Shown here: in pieces, positions 37,690 through 46,655 of the stretch
Layout of the letters: each line of letters begins with the position of its first letter
Position numbering within the stretch: position 1 is the first letter of the stretch
From: Myxococcus xanthus
GTDB taxonomy: Bacteria > Myxococcota > Myxococcia > Myxococcales > Myxococcaceae
Direction of reading: 5' to 3'
DNA: 64,000 nt
Assembly (NCBI RefSeq): GCF_006402735.1
Contig: NZ_CP017174.1
Span: 3,661,001-3,725,000 of the forward strand
Program-made: the position numbers and the translations under genes
Notes under the pieces: generated by a model
What the model saw: only the letters and a program-made list of their open reading frames with translations
Told to the model about the DNA's origin: nothing
Databases searched by the model: none

Positions 37690-38066
37690 CGGTGCTGGAG
37701 CGGCGTGTCATCCTCCGCGCCGAGAGGCTCCGGCAGTCCACCCAGCTGTCGCTGGTGGGCGGTGTCCCACTCGCCATGGAAACGCGCTTGCTGGTGCTCA
37801 TCGGCTCGGCCTGGCATGGCGAGTCGCAATACCCGGAAGGCGACCGCTTCGACCTGACGCGGACGGGCCCGCAGAACCTGCCCTTCGGACATGGCGTCCA
37901 CCTCTGCCTGGGCGCACAACTGGCGCGCACGGAGGGGCCGGTGGCGTTGGAGGCGCTGCTGGACCGCTGTGGCGCGCTGGCGCGCGGCCCCAGTCCGATG
38001 ACGTGGCAGCGCACGCTGGTGGTACGAGGACCGGTCACGCTCCCAGTCGTGTCGCGCCCCGAATGA
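37690..38066 (+). pseudogene. Cytochrome P450 C-terminal fragment
   Basis: The frame contains the heme-binding loop of P450s (NLPFGHGVHLCLGAQLAR, with the axial Cys) preceded by PEGDRFDLTRTG, as in bacterial P450s, and ends in LVVRGPVTLPV. The I-helix, ExxR and whole N-terminal domain are absent. Coding character starts at about 37690-37730, where a minus-strand fragment ends. Non-functional remnant. Confidence 0.8.
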
Positions 38067-38134
38067 TGCGGGGTGAGTCTTCTCCGTGGGTCGGCGTGCG
38101 TCGGGCTCCCGGGTCGCGAGACGCCGTCCGCAAA

Positions 38135-39493
38135 TCAGCGCCGCGCCTTCTGCCCGGCATTGGTGGTCTCCGCCACGAGGCACATCACGGAGTAGAGGTT
38201 CATCGTGTAGAGGCTGTTCTCCGGCTCCAGGTCCGCCGCCTTCTGGAACAGCGCCGTGGCGCGGTCGCAATCGCGCTGATGGTTCAGGAGAATCATCCCC
38301 AGCCGGTTGTAGAGCGGCGCGGGGGACGACAGCAGGCCGATACCTCGCTCCAGCAGCTCAATGGCCTCGGCCCACCGACCCGCCTGTTCCAGCCGGATGA
38401 CACGCTGGAGCACGTCCTCGTTCGCGTCCTCCTGCTTGGGCGGCGGTGCCGGACGCACCGGGGCCACGGCGGACTCGGAGACTGGCTGCGCCCTGGGACG
38501 ATGAGGCACCGTCGCCTGCGTCACCGGTGCGGCGGGGGGCTGGGCCATCTGCGCCGTGCCAACGTCTCGGACAGGGGCTGCGCCTCGCACAGTGGGCGGG
38601 GGAAGTTCATACAGCTTCGTGACGCCGCGCTCCTCCAGTGACGCGAAGAGGGCGTGCAGCTCCACTTCCGTGAGCTGGGTGATGAGCGCCAGCTCCGCCA
38701 GCGACGTGTGTCCGTCCACCAGCGATAGGACATACGCCTCGAAGGGGCTGAGCTTCAGGTTCGCCACGCTCAAGCCCCCAACGATGAAGGGCCGCGCATG
38801 GGTGCCTCCTATGGGCGGCTGGAACGAGGCGACACGCGTGGCCTCCGCCTGCGGTGCGCGCGGCGTGCCCGAGGTTCCACGGCGCTCCGGCTGGGTCAGC
38901 AGCGCCCGGACCAACGACACATTGTCCCGGGGCGGCAGGTCCTCCACGTGACGCACGAGCAGCAACTCACAGCGCTCGCACTGGAAGTCGCCCACCTGCG
39001 TGGGGGCGCCGCAGTGAGGGCACGCGTCGTCCTCGGGTGGGTGCTCGAATGCGAGCGCATCCGCATAGTAGTGCTTGCGGATGGCCGCTCGGATGGACCT
39101 GCGCACCGCGACGAACGGCAACACCTGGGTGACGTCCACCGTCCGGACGATTTCCTCCAGGGCCCGCTGTCGCTGGGGCTCGGCAATGGCCACGTACAGC
39201 GTGCCCTGTGCCAGGCGCAGGGGCATGAAGTCGAAGCCCTCCGCGAGCCGCACCGGCACCTTTTCGAGCAACGCGGGCGCCACCGTGGCCTGCGCCAGCT
39301 TCTCCGTCGAGACGAAGCGCGTCTGGAGCTCCTGGGCCAGCAGCCGCAGCACCGGCGTCTCGTCCACGCCCAGCCGCACCAGGCACTCCCCGAGCTTCTG
39401 GCCTGTCTCCTGCTGATGCGCGAGCGCACGGGACAACAGCTCTGGCGTCAGCACGCCGTCCAGCACCAGCCGCTCTCCGAGTCTCCGCGTCAT
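38135..39493 (-). CDS. MshEN-like domain, zinc-ribbon and TPR protein
   Basis: 452 residues from ATG 39493 (MTRRLGERLVLDGVLTPELL); ATG 39538 is possible. The N-terminal ~150 residues look like the GspE/MshE N-terminal domain that binds c-di-GMP in some ATPases (RLGERLV.., ALAHQQETGQKLGECL). Then comes a small zinc ribbon (CPHCGAP..CERC), a DUF4388-like helical part (LSPFEAYVLSLVDGHTSLAEL), a Pro-rich linker and a C-terminal TPR pair (WAEAIELLERGIGLL, RATALFQKAADLEPEN). No ATPase domain. Such proteins are common in myxobacterial motility/secretion regulation; role here is inference. Confidence 0.75.
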   Translation of the reverse strand: MTRRLGERLVLDGVLTPELLSRALAHQQETGQKLGECLVRLGVDETPVLRLLAQELQTRFVSTEKLAQATVAPALLEKVPVRLAEGFDFMPLRLAQGTLYVAIAEPQRQRALEEIVRTVDVTQVLPFVAVRRSIRAAIRKHYYADALAFEHPPEDDACPHCGAPTQVGDFQCERCELLLVRHVEDLPPRDNVSLVRALLTQPERRGTSGTPRAPQAEATRVASFQPPIGGTHARPFIVGGLSVANLKLSPFEAYVLSLVDGHTSLAELALITQLTEVELHALFASLEERGVTKLYELPPPTVRGAAPVRDVGTAQMAQPPAAPVTQATVPHRPRAQPVSESAVAPVRPAPPPKQEDANEDVLQRVIRLEQAGRWAEAIELLERGIGLLSSPAPLYNRLGMILLNHQRDCDRATALFQKAADLEPENSLYTMNLYSVMCLVAETTNAGQKARR

Positions 39494-39572
39494 GAACCGG
39501 GATTCAAGTCGCTGTGCCGGCTTCGCGTCCACCGGCATCGTGGGTGACGGCGCCTGATGCGTGCTGCCGGGT

Positions 39573-41195
39573 TCAGAGCTCGTTGAAGACGAGCAGGCCG
39601 CGGGTGGTGTCCACCACGTACACGTGGCCATCTCCAGGGACGCGGATGCCAATGGCGCCCTCGAGCAGGTTGTCGGTCCGGCCGGGGTCTGATTCGCGGA
39701 AGGTGTTGAAGTAGGCGACCTCGCGCGGCTGGGTGGGGTTGCCGACATCCAGCACGCGCAATCCCTCATGATAGTAGGCGATGTAGAGCCGCTGACCCTT
39801 GAGGATCATGTTGTGGATGGAGGTCTGGGGGCGCAGTTGGTACCTGCCGATGAGCGGGATGGCGGTGGGGTCCGTCACGTCCAGGACGCGCAGGTGGGCG
39901 CCTTGGTATTCGCCTCCCTCGAAGGCGATGGTCTTTCTCGCGAAGGTGCCCACCGCGCCCGCGTGGCTGGTCGTGAAGCTGTTGTCGGTGTCGAACGCGT
40001 AGTGGCCCAGCTCCCGTGGGTTCGTCGGGTCCTTCACGTCGAAGACGATGTACCCCGCGAAGAAGTGATTGACGTAGAGCCGGTCCTGATAGGCGAAGGA
40101 GTCGTGCGCCGAGGGCGTCAAGGACGTCGTACTGGACGCCTGGAAGCGGCTGAGCAGTTGGGGGTTGAGCGGCGTGGAGATGTCGAAGATGAGCGTCTCG
40201 CCGTGCGGCGCGGGGCCTGGAGACACGGCATACAGCCGGTTGCCGTCCACGAAGAGGGTGTGGACGTCCAGAGTTGCTCCGCCGGGTGCGTTGCGCACCA
40301 GGATGGGGTCCGCGGGGTTGGAGATGTCGAAGACCAGGACGCCCGCGCTCCTGCTGGCGATGTAGAGCGCGTCCTCCTTCGTCCATGCCGCGTTCCAGTA
40401 CGAGTCGCCCGGCAGGGAGATTTCCTTCTTTCGGATGGGATTGCTCGGGTCGCTGACATCGAAGACCGTGAGCCCGCCGGGCGCATCGGTGCGGTCGTGG
40501 TTGATGGCCACGACGTAGGCGTGCTTCCGGTGGACGTAGACATCCACTGGCCGCCCCATGGAGATGGCCTGCTCCGAGATGAGGCGAAGGCCGCCTGACG
40601 CCTCGGCTTCATTCCGGCCCCAGGTCATCCGCGCGGCCTCGAAGGTGCCCCAGGAGGAGACCTTGCCATTGGAGCAGCGGACGAAGCAGCCTGTTACCAA
40701 TCCCGGCTGGGGAGCGTCGCAGCCCGCGAAGGCGAGGTCCCGCTCCACGCCTCGCTGGGTGAACCGTGTCGCGATATGGAATTCGCCATTCAATTGCTGG
40801 CGCGTGAGCGCGTGGCCGTCCAGCGTTCCCGTGCTCCCGTCCTGGGGAACCCGAATGCCGGCGAAGTCCGGGAAGCCGGCGGCGTGGCGCATGTCAATCT
40901 GGTAGATGCCATGCGCGTCCAGGTTGGCGAGTGACGCGAGGTCGCACTGCGACACGTCGAAGTGGGAGGGATTGTCGCAGTCAATGGCGGTGCCCTGGGG
41001 CACGGTGAAGGAGCAGGGCGCGTACTCGCCACGGTCGACCCAGTCCGTTGGCTCGACCAATGGCGTGTACGTCCCGTCCCAGGGTTCTTCGGGAGGCGGC
41101 GGTGGTTCCTCCGGCGCCGACGTGTCAGAGCAGCCAATACACAGCCCGATAATGCCGAGGACGAGGGCATGAAGACGCAGTGACGTGAAAGGCAT
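39573..41195 (-). CDS. LVIVD-repeat beta-propeller lipoprotein
   Basis: 540 residues from ATG 41195. Lipobox (IGLCIGC). After an N-terminal Cys-containing domain (about 30-190), at least six propeller repeats carry the LVIVD pattern: GGLTVFDVSDPSNPI, GVLVFDISNPADPI, ETLIFDISTPLNPQ, YIVFDVKDPTNPREL, LRVLDVTDPTAIPL and LRVLDVGNPTQPREV. Surface-exposed beta-propellers of this type are thought to mediate binding. Monocistronic. Confidence 0.9.
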   Translation of the reverse strand: MPFTSLRLHALVLGIIGLCIGCSDTSAPEEPPPPPEEPWDGTYTPLVEPTDWVDRGEYAPCSFTVPQGTAIDCDNPSHFDVSQCDLASLANLDAHGIYQIDMRHAAGFPDFAGIRVPQDGSTGTLDGHALTRQQLNGEFHIATRFTQRGVERDLAFAGCDAPQPGLVTGCFVRCSNGKVSSWGTFEAARMTWGRNEAEASGGLRLISEQAISMGRPVDVYVHRKHAYVVAINHDRTDAPGGLTVFDVSDPSNPIRKKEISLPGDSYWNAAWTKEDALYIASRSAGVLVFDISNPADPILVRNAPGGATLDVHTLFVDGNRLYAVSPGPAPHGETLIFDISTPLNPQLLSRFQASSTTSLTPSAHDSFAYQDRLYVNHFFAGYIVFDVKDPTNPRELGHYAFDTDNSFTTSHAGAVGTFARKTIAFEGGEYQGAHLRVLDVTDPTAIPLIGRYQLRPQTSIHNMILKGQRLYIAYYHEGLRVLDVGNPTQPREVAYFNTFRESDPGRTDNLLEGAIGIRVPGDGHVYVVDTTRGLLVFNEL

Positions 41196-41367
41196 GGCGC
41201 GAGCCTCCTGGCGCGGCGTGGTCCGCGAGGAGTGTAGGCGCTCAGGTCAGACACGGCGAGGCATGCGCCGGACGTCATGCCTTGGTGTTCACTAGACAAG
41301 GGGTGTTTGGGTTTTGAAGCGTTTTGTTTATTCTGTGCGTTTGTCTTGGACACCCGCGCGTTGCCCC

Positions 41368-41585
41368 TCATTCGCCCAGGCGAACCGCGATGAGCGCGAT
41401 GGCCAGGAGGGGCAGGGCGCCCTGGACGATGCTGGCCTTGAGGAAGCGGCGGTTGCTGGGTCCCTTGGCAGCGGCGAAGCTCGCCCGTGCCGCCGCGAGC
41501 GAGGTCGAGGATTGGGCTCACTCAGAAGGTGCTTGAGCGCATCTGTGCAAGCACCGCATCCGGCCGCCTGGTTGGCCTGGGCCAT
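41368..41585 (-). pseudogene. Short frameshifted membrane-protein gene
   Basis: From ATG 41585 a frame reads MAQANQAAGCGACTDALKHL. Further on, in a +1-shifted frame, a convincing C-terminus appears (FAAAKGPSNRRFLKASIVQG, then a hydrophobic ALPLLAIALIAVRLGE, stop at 41368). The two halves together would make a ~70-residue protein with one C-terminal transmembrane helix. I infer a frameshift around 41510; support is modest. Confidence 0.3.
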
Positions 41586-41707
41586 GAGGCGGTTGCTCCA
41601 TCAAGGCGTTCACTCCCTCTGTTGCTCTGCGCCCGTTTGAGGGAGCGGTGCGGTGTTGACGCCGCCATGGGTGGAATCTCTGGGGCGCTGCTTCGTTCAG
41701 TTGCGCG

Positions 41708-42631
41708 ATGCACCGGTCCTTGAAATGCAACGATGCACGCGACGCCGCGGCGGAGGCGTCTGGCGCCAGAGAAGGCGTCTGGCCGCCTGGCTACCTCCAG
41801 CGGCTGCGCATCGCGCCGCCGTGGGCGCTTCTCCTTCTCACGTTCCTGACGGGGTGCCCGCTCGCGGAGAACTACACCGATGAGGCCGGCCCCCGGTACA
41901 GCGGCGACCATCGGGAGCCTGGCACCGTCTCCACCGAGGTGCCCGCTTCCATCACCGTGGTGACGTTCAACCTGGCCTTCTCCGAACAGGTCACCGAGGC
42001 CATCACCGCGCTCTCAAGACCTCCGCTCGCGGGGGCGGATGTCATCGCGATGCAGGAGATGGACGCTGCGTCCGTCGACCGAATCGCAAGTGAGCTGGGG
42101 TTGGCCTACGTCTACTATCCTGCCTCCGTGCAGGTGGACGACGACGACTTCGGGAACGCGCTGTTGAGCCGGTGGCCCATCGTCGCGGACCGGAAAGTCC
42201 ACCTTCCTCATGACGACCCGTACCATCAGCGCCGCCGCATCGCGGTCCTCGCGACGTTGGACATCGGTGGGACCCTGGTTCAAACGGCCTCCGTGCACAA
42301 CGCCACGCCCATCGTCGGGCTCGGCGGGCGACTGGACCAGGCGGAGACCATCATCGACGCGATGGAGGGAACGGGACCGGTGCAGGTCATCGCCGGCGAC
42401 TTCAATACCTCGGACCCGGGAAGCCTGAGGCAGATGGTGAAGCTGTTTTCCGAGCGGGAGTTCCAATGGGCCTCGAAAGGCGTGGGGGACACGGTGGACT
42501 CCGTGATTGGCGGCCTCCCACTCGACTTCGTCTTCGCCCAGGGGCTCGCTCCGCTGGAGCGCGGCGCTGACCGGCGTCCCTCGGGGAGCGACCACCATCC
42601 AGTTTGGGTTCGGTTCGCATGGCCCCCATGA
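41708..42631 (+). CDS. Endonuclease/exonuclease/phosphatase-family lipoprotein
   Basis: About 307 residues from ATG 41708; the true start may be further in, just before the signal segment PPWALLLLTFLTGC (lipobox). The EEP fold is clear: VVTFNLAF, the metal-binding VIAMQEMD, VIAGDFNTSDPGS and the C-terminal catalytic GSDHHPVWVRF. Relatives are secreted DNases, sphingomyelinases or phosphatases. The next gene overlaps its stop (ATGA), so the two are coupled. Confidence 0.85.
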   Translation: MHRSLKCNDARDAAAEASGAREGVWPPGYLQRLRIAPPWALLLLTFLTGCPLAENYTDEAGPRYSGDHREPGTVSTEVPASITVVTFNLAFSEQVTEAITALSRPPLAGADVIAMQEMDAASVDRIASELGLAYVYYPASVQVDDDDFGNALLSRWPIVADRKVHLPHDDPYHQRRRIAVLATLDIGGTLVQTASVHNATPIVGLGGRLDQAETIIDAMEGTGPVQVIAGDFNTSDPGSLRQMVKLFSEREFQWASKGVGDTVDSVIGGLPLDFVFAQGLAPLERGADRRPSGSDHHPVWVRFAWPP

Positions 42632-43299
42632 TGCGGGGATTCGGCACACGGGCACTATGGGTGAGCGGGACACTCGTTCTTGCGCCTGGCTGTCTGAGCG
42701 GTGCTCGGAACATCGGCGCCGCGACAACCCCCGTTGGGACGACAGAGGTCGGCGTTTCATTGAACGCGCTGGCCTTCGAGCATGGGCGGGAGCAGGCGTA
42801 CCTCCCCAGCCCCGAGCTCACCTTCCGCAAGGGCGCTGGAAAGAACTGGGATTGGGGCGGCCGCCTCACGTTACTGGGTCTGGAGCTTGGAACACGGCAC
42901 CGGCTCATCGAGCAGTCCCGGTGGACGTGGTCCGTCGCTCCGAGCGCGGGAATCTGGTACGTGCCCGTCACCAACAACTACACGGAGCCCGTCAACCTCC
43001 GGCTCGGAGCGCAGACCCTGCTCGACTATCGGCTGAGCCGCGCGTGGACTCTGACCGGTGGCGCATCGCTGACAGGCGCCTTCGCGGGACCGCTCACCGC
43101 CTTTCAAGGGCGGTTCAATGGATCGAACCTGCTGCTCTCACCGGGGGGCTCCCTGGGGGTCGGGTTTCGCTTGAGTCCCTCCTTCGAAGTGCGAGCAGAG
43201 GGGGGCCTCGAGTTTCCCCTGAACATCAGGGGTGGGAGCCGCCCGCCCACCGGCCATGCCGGGCTGACGTTCCGCTGGAGCCGTGCCGACCGTCGATGA
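42628..43299 (+). CDS. Beta-barrel-like outer-membrane lipoprotein
   Basis: 223 residues from ATG 42628, overlapping the preceding stop. Signal with lipobox (LVLAPGC). The mature part consists of amphipathic beta strands (WSVAPSAGIWYVPVTN, LRLGAQTLLDYRLSRAWTLT, LSPGGSLGVGFRLS, HAGLTFRWS). Possibly a barrel-like envelope protein working with the upstream phosphatase/nuclease-like lipoprotein. No family name recognised. Confidence 0.7.
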   Translation: MMRGFGTRALWVSGTLVLAPGCLSGARNIGAATTPVGTTEVGVSLNALAFEHGREQAYLPSPELTFRKGAGKNWDWGGRLTLLGLELGTRHRLIEQSRWTWSVAPSAGIWYVPVTNNYTEPVNLRLGAQTLLDYRLSRAWTLTGGASLTGAFAGPLTAFQGRFNGSNLLLSPGGSLGVGFRLSPSFEVRAEGGLEFPLNIRGGSRPPTGHAGLTFRWSRADRR

Positions 43300-43354
43300 C
43301 GGTGCGCGCACCACCAGGGCCTCTCGGAGAAGCCCTGGCGGCACGAGATTCAAC

Positions 43355-43909
43355 TCACTGCATGTTGGTGACGATCTGCGTCTGACACGTGACCGGGTCG
43401 ATGAACGACTGGGCCGCGTCGACGGTGCAGACGGCGCCGCCGTAGGTACCGAAGAAGACCTGCGCGTTGCAGGCTCCGGCGACGTCAGTGACCTCCACCC
43501 GCCAGACACAGGTCTTCGAGCCGGCCGGATTCGTCGGGTCGACCGTGTAGTAGTACTGCTGGACAACCATCGGGGCGGGGGCGCTGACCTGGAACCCACC
43601 ATAGGTGCCGGTGGGCACGGGGTGGGTGTTCCAGATGCCATTGAGCGTGCCCGTCAGGATCTGGAGGCCCAGGTGGAGGTCGACGCCAGTCTGGTTGGAG
43701 ACGAAGAAGTCTTCAATGGCAGGGCCGACGGCCTCCACCGAGGGGCCCTTCCGCACGGGTACCTGCACCGCACCCTCACGGAGGCTGACGTACTCGCCAC
43801 GCTGGGTGAGGGAGTCGGGAAAGTCGAGCTCGATCTGCCCGGCGAAAGCGATCGACGGGGTGAGAGACAGCAGCGAGCCAGCCAGGAAACGCTTCACGTT
43901 CCTCGTCAT
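43355..43909 (-). CDS. Secreted hypothetical protein
   Basis: 184 residues from ATG 43909; AGGAG stands 7 nt before. Signal peptide (FLAGSLLSLTPSIAFAG). The mature protein is beta-rich, with four Cys near the end (SKTCVWR, AGACNAQ, AVCTVD, TCQTQ). Not recognised. Likely periplasmic or extracellular. Confidence 0.7.
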   Translation of the reverse strand: MTRNVKRFLAGSLLSLTPSIAFAGQIELDFPDSLTQRGEYVSLREGAVQVPVRKGPSVEAVGPAIEDFFVSNQTGVDLHLGLQILTGTLNGIWNTHPVPTGTYGGFQVSAPAPMVVQQYYYTVDPTNPAGSKTCVWRVEVTDVAGACNAQVFFGTYGGAVCTVDAAQSFIDPVTCQTQIVTNMQ

Positions 43910-44009
43910 GGACTACTCCTGTGTTGTTTGTGCGGGGTTGGCCGAAGCCAATTTCTTACTAGCACTGGTCTTGATTTAAATTCAAACATAAACGGACAAA
44001 TCTGGCAAT

Positions 44010-44666
44010 TCAGTGAATATGGATGATTGCGGCCCGGGCGTGGCGCACGTCATGGGATGTCAGACTAAGGGGTTTCCGCTGGGGCAAGACAGACTTGCGT
44101 CGCGGCATGTGCGCCGCATGCCCTGTTAGTTCCATGGGGCATGATGGCTTGTATGTACTGTGATTGGTCGCCTCGAAGGGCAACTTCCCCGTCAGGACGA
44201 GTCCCACCGCTGAGCCATGCCGGACACGGCCGGGCTCTCCCGGGCCGTGCCCGCCCTTGTCGCTCAGCGGGATGCTGAAGCGGACGCCCACGGAGGCGTA
44301 GATGAAGGTCAGGTACGGAGCGATGTGGAGGCCGGTGGTGGGCAGGTGGTCCTTCGTGCCCGTCTGGTGAAAGACGCCCAACTCTACTCCGCTGAAGAGG
44401 AGGGTGCCCTGGATGCCGCCGGAAAGCCTGGCATGGCCGTCGGTCATCCACTGGCCCTGACCGAAGACGCCCAGGGCGCCGATGTCGTCCACGGCGTTGA
44501 AGGTGGCCTCCAGGCCCAGACCGAAGTGTGGATTGTCCACGAGGCGTTCGATGCTGACGAGAGGCCCGATGGTGAGCCACTGCTCGTCCTTGGGGATAGA
44601 GGGGTCGGCCTGGACTGCCAGGGGGACGAAGACGAGGAGAAGGGCAGGGATGAGACGTGGGAACAT
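44010..44666 (-). CDS. Exported beta-barrel-like protein with anomalous C-terminal extension
   Basis: 218 residues from ATG 44666. Signal peptide (LIPALLLVFVPLAVQA), then outer-membrane-like strands (FGLGLEATFNAVDDIGALG, GIQGTLLFSGVELGVFHQTG, LTFIYASVGVRFSIPL). A natural barrel end appears at SAVGLVLTGKLPF, near 44170. The remaining ~50 residues are basic, low-complexity and unlike a barrel, so I suspect the original stop was lost by frameshift or insertion. Confidence 0.6.
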   Translation of the reverse strand: MFPRLIPALLLVFVPLAVQADPSIPKDEQWLTIGPLVSIERLVDNPHFGLGLEATFNAVDDIGALGVFGQGQWMTDGHARLSGGIQGTLLFSGVELGVFHQTGTKDHLPTTGLHIAPYLTFIYASVGVRFSIPLSDKGGHGPGEPGRVRHGSAVGLVLTGKLPFEATNHSTYKPSCPMELTGHAAHMPRRKSVLPQRKPLSLTSHDVRHARAAIIHIH

Positions 44667-44779
44667 GGCGTTGCGGATTGCAACGCGGATACCTTGGGTC
44701 GTGCGCTTGGAGGACGCGGCGGCGGCCTGTGCAGCGGGGTACACGGTGCGCAGGGCGTGGCGCATCGGGTTGCCCCGGG

Positions 44780-45148
44780 GCGCCCGGTTCGCTCTACCAA
44801 CTCGCGGACGGCCCCACCTTCCAGCACAACGGCGACACCATGATTGCCGGCGTCATCTACAACCAGGAGGCGTTCGACTGGATTCGCGGCAACACCCTGG
44901 GAGGAGACCCGCGCTTCGATGAGGGCGACGTCATCACCGGGTCCCTTCCGCCGCAGGGGCAGATGGCGTCGATGTCGGCGTTCCCGGAACGCGCCATCGT
45001 GCTCAATCACATGGACTGGCCAGTGCCCGGTGACGCGTGCGGCGCCCTGCCGGTCTGGGACAACCCCACGCCGCCCACGCCGTCGATGTACATGGGCTAC
45101 GAGAACTTCCAGACGGTCTTTCCTCGAGTGGAGACCCAGGCTTGCTGA
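44780..45148 (+). pseudogene. C-terminal fragment of a hypothetical protein
   Basis: About 120 residues of good coding character (YQLADGPTFQHNGDTMIAG, FDWIRGNTLGGDPRFDEGD, GYENFQTVFPRVETQAC) with no start codon or signal where the frame begins. It abuts the divergent barrel gene at 44666, so its 5' end appears lost. A start at ATG 44840 would leave a ~100-residue protein. Family unknown. Confidence 0.4.
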
Positions 45149-45373
45149 CCCCGCTGAAACCCAGCGACGCTCTCTTCAAAAGTCTGCTGCTGCTCGACTT
45201 CCAGTGGGCGTTGAGCGACCGCGCCCTCGCGCCCACGGTGCCTCCACCTGCCGCTCCGTAGTCTTTCCGTTCCCTGGAGGAAACTCACTTCACGCAGGGT
45301 GGACACGCCCAGCCCTGTCTCGATATGGTTTCAATTGCACCTGCGAAACATGTCTCACGACAAGGAGCCCCAA

Positions 45374-45664
45374 ATGGTGCTGTCTCGTTGGGTCGTTGGA
45401 ATCTCCGCGCTGCTTCTCAGCGCTTGCGGTGGACCGGCCGAATCGGAGGCGGAGGCCGGGCTTCCCGTGGGCGACATGAGCACGGTGGAGCAGCGCGCGG
45501 AGGAGCCCGGTGGTGGAGCGAGGTATGGCCAGCACCGGACCTACTACCGCGAGGCGGCCAAGGTGAACTGGGCGGGGGCGTGGCACGCCGACTGCTCGGG
45601 GTACATCTCGCAGTCGGGGCAGGTGACTGCGTATTACACGGACGCCTTCTTCATCTGCTCGTAA
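45374..45664 (+). CDS. Small lipoprotein
   Basis: 96 residues from ATG 45374; AAGGAG lies 6 nt upstream. Signal peptide with lipobox (ISALLLSAC). The short mature part is acidic, then ends in WHADCSGYISQSGQ and AYYTDAFFICS with two Cys. The last ~30 bp overlap a beta-lactamase fragment on the other strand, so the true C-terminus may have been altered by that junction. Confidence 0.6.
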   Translation: MVLSRWVVGISALLLSACGGPAESEAEAGLPVGDMSTVEQRAEEPGGGARYGQHRTYYREAAKVNWAGAWHADCSGYISQSGQVTAYYTDAFFICS

Positions 45665-46041
45665 TGGGAGAGTGCGTAGCGAACGAAGTTCTTTGCTTCG
45701 TAGAGACGCATGTCCGTGCGCTGGGCGGCTAGTCCCGAGGTGTGGCTGAGCAGGTGTCGTAGCGTCACCTGGCCCTTGAGTCCCTCTTTCCATTCCGGGA
45801 ACCAGGTCGAGACGGGCGTGTCTACCGAGGGAATCTTTCCTTCGTCGATGAGCATGCCGATGGCCATCGACACCACGCTCTTCGTCGCCGACATGCTCTC
45901 GATGAGGTGGCTCTCTCCACCGAAATACCACTCGCCCACGATGTTGCCGCGGTACATGACTACCCGGGCCGAGGTGCCGGCCTCCTCCGCGGCCTTCACC
46001 AACGCCGCCCTCCAGCCGAGCCTTGCACGCGTTCATTCGGC
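45634..46041 (-). pseudogene. Serine beta-lactamase/class C-type hydrolase fragment
   Basis: The frame reads through a typical class C beta-lactamase/DD-peptidase-like N-terminal region: VVMYRGNIVGEWYFGG, the catalytic SxxK motif in SATKSVVSMAIGMLIDEG, and LRHLLSHTSGL. It stops after about 130 residues, before the Tyr-containing and KTG motifs. There is no signal peptide and the 5' end fuses to the remains of another gene. Truncated at both ends, hence inactive. Confidence 0.75.
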
Positions 46042-46480
46042 ACTGATCCACCAGCGCGTCGTAACCTGGGAGCTTGCGCACCGGCTCCAGCGCCTTGGCC
46101 TTGCGCATGCCACCCGGGTCGGTCAGTCCGTGTGGCGCACCGCGAGCTCTACCCATGCGTACGAAGCGCTCGTGTCACCCGCGCGTGCCGCAATGAGGGC
46201 AGCGGACCACGCGACCTCCGGGAACCGGTGTTCCTGCTCCCAGGTCTGCTTCAACCGTTCGTGCGCCTTCGCGTGTGCCCCCTCGAGCGTCTCCTTCCAG
46301 GCCAGGTTGATGGCGTAGGTGACCTCCGGCGGTGGGGCTGGAGCGATTTTTCGCGAGGGTCCGGCCACCAGATGGGTCACTGTGGGCTTCGGTGACTCAG
46401 TGATGGGCGGGGCGGAGTTCGACGTAGGGGGGAGGGATGGTCGCACAAGCCAGCAGGGGGCAAAGCGAGTGAGGCTGAAT
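46036..46480 (-). pseudogene. Frameshifted lipoprotein-like gene
   Basis: Pieces of one protein appear in different frames: a lipobox-like CPLLACATIPPP, then PPITESPKPTVTHLVAG and TYAINLAWKETLEGAHAK to YAWVELAVRHTD, and finally PGGMRKAKALEPVRKLPGYDALV. Joined, they would form a short lipoprotein with a helical C-terminal repeat region. At least two frameshifts are needed, and the start is not visible. The 3' end is fused to the beta-lactamase fragment. Confidence 0.45.
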
Positions 46481-46655
46481 TAGGGACGTCCTGCAGGAGC
46501 AGGGGCACCACTCCGTGCACGTTGGCTCCAGCAGTCCGGTGCGCCCTCGCGCGGTCGAGCGCCCATCGCCCCGTTGTTCCACCGCTGCATGGCAAGGAGG
46601 GCAACGCATTGAAGGGGCCGCCTCCGCTGAGCGCCCCGCGCCCCATCAGCCGTGT

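Noticed and set aside
41324..41536. Plus-strand 70-residue frame near 41.4 kb
   Set aside because: Arg/Ala-rich with no family character; the minus strand in the same place encodes a more convincing hydrophobic C-terminus.
44217..44843. Plus-strand frame of about 208 residues
   Set aside because: It lies opposite the barrel gene, which has a signal peptide and beta-strand pattern; the plus frame is a codon-bias shadow.
45155..45261. Possible short plus-strand gene after 45148
   Set aside because: No start with RBS, no family pattern and under 40 residues.
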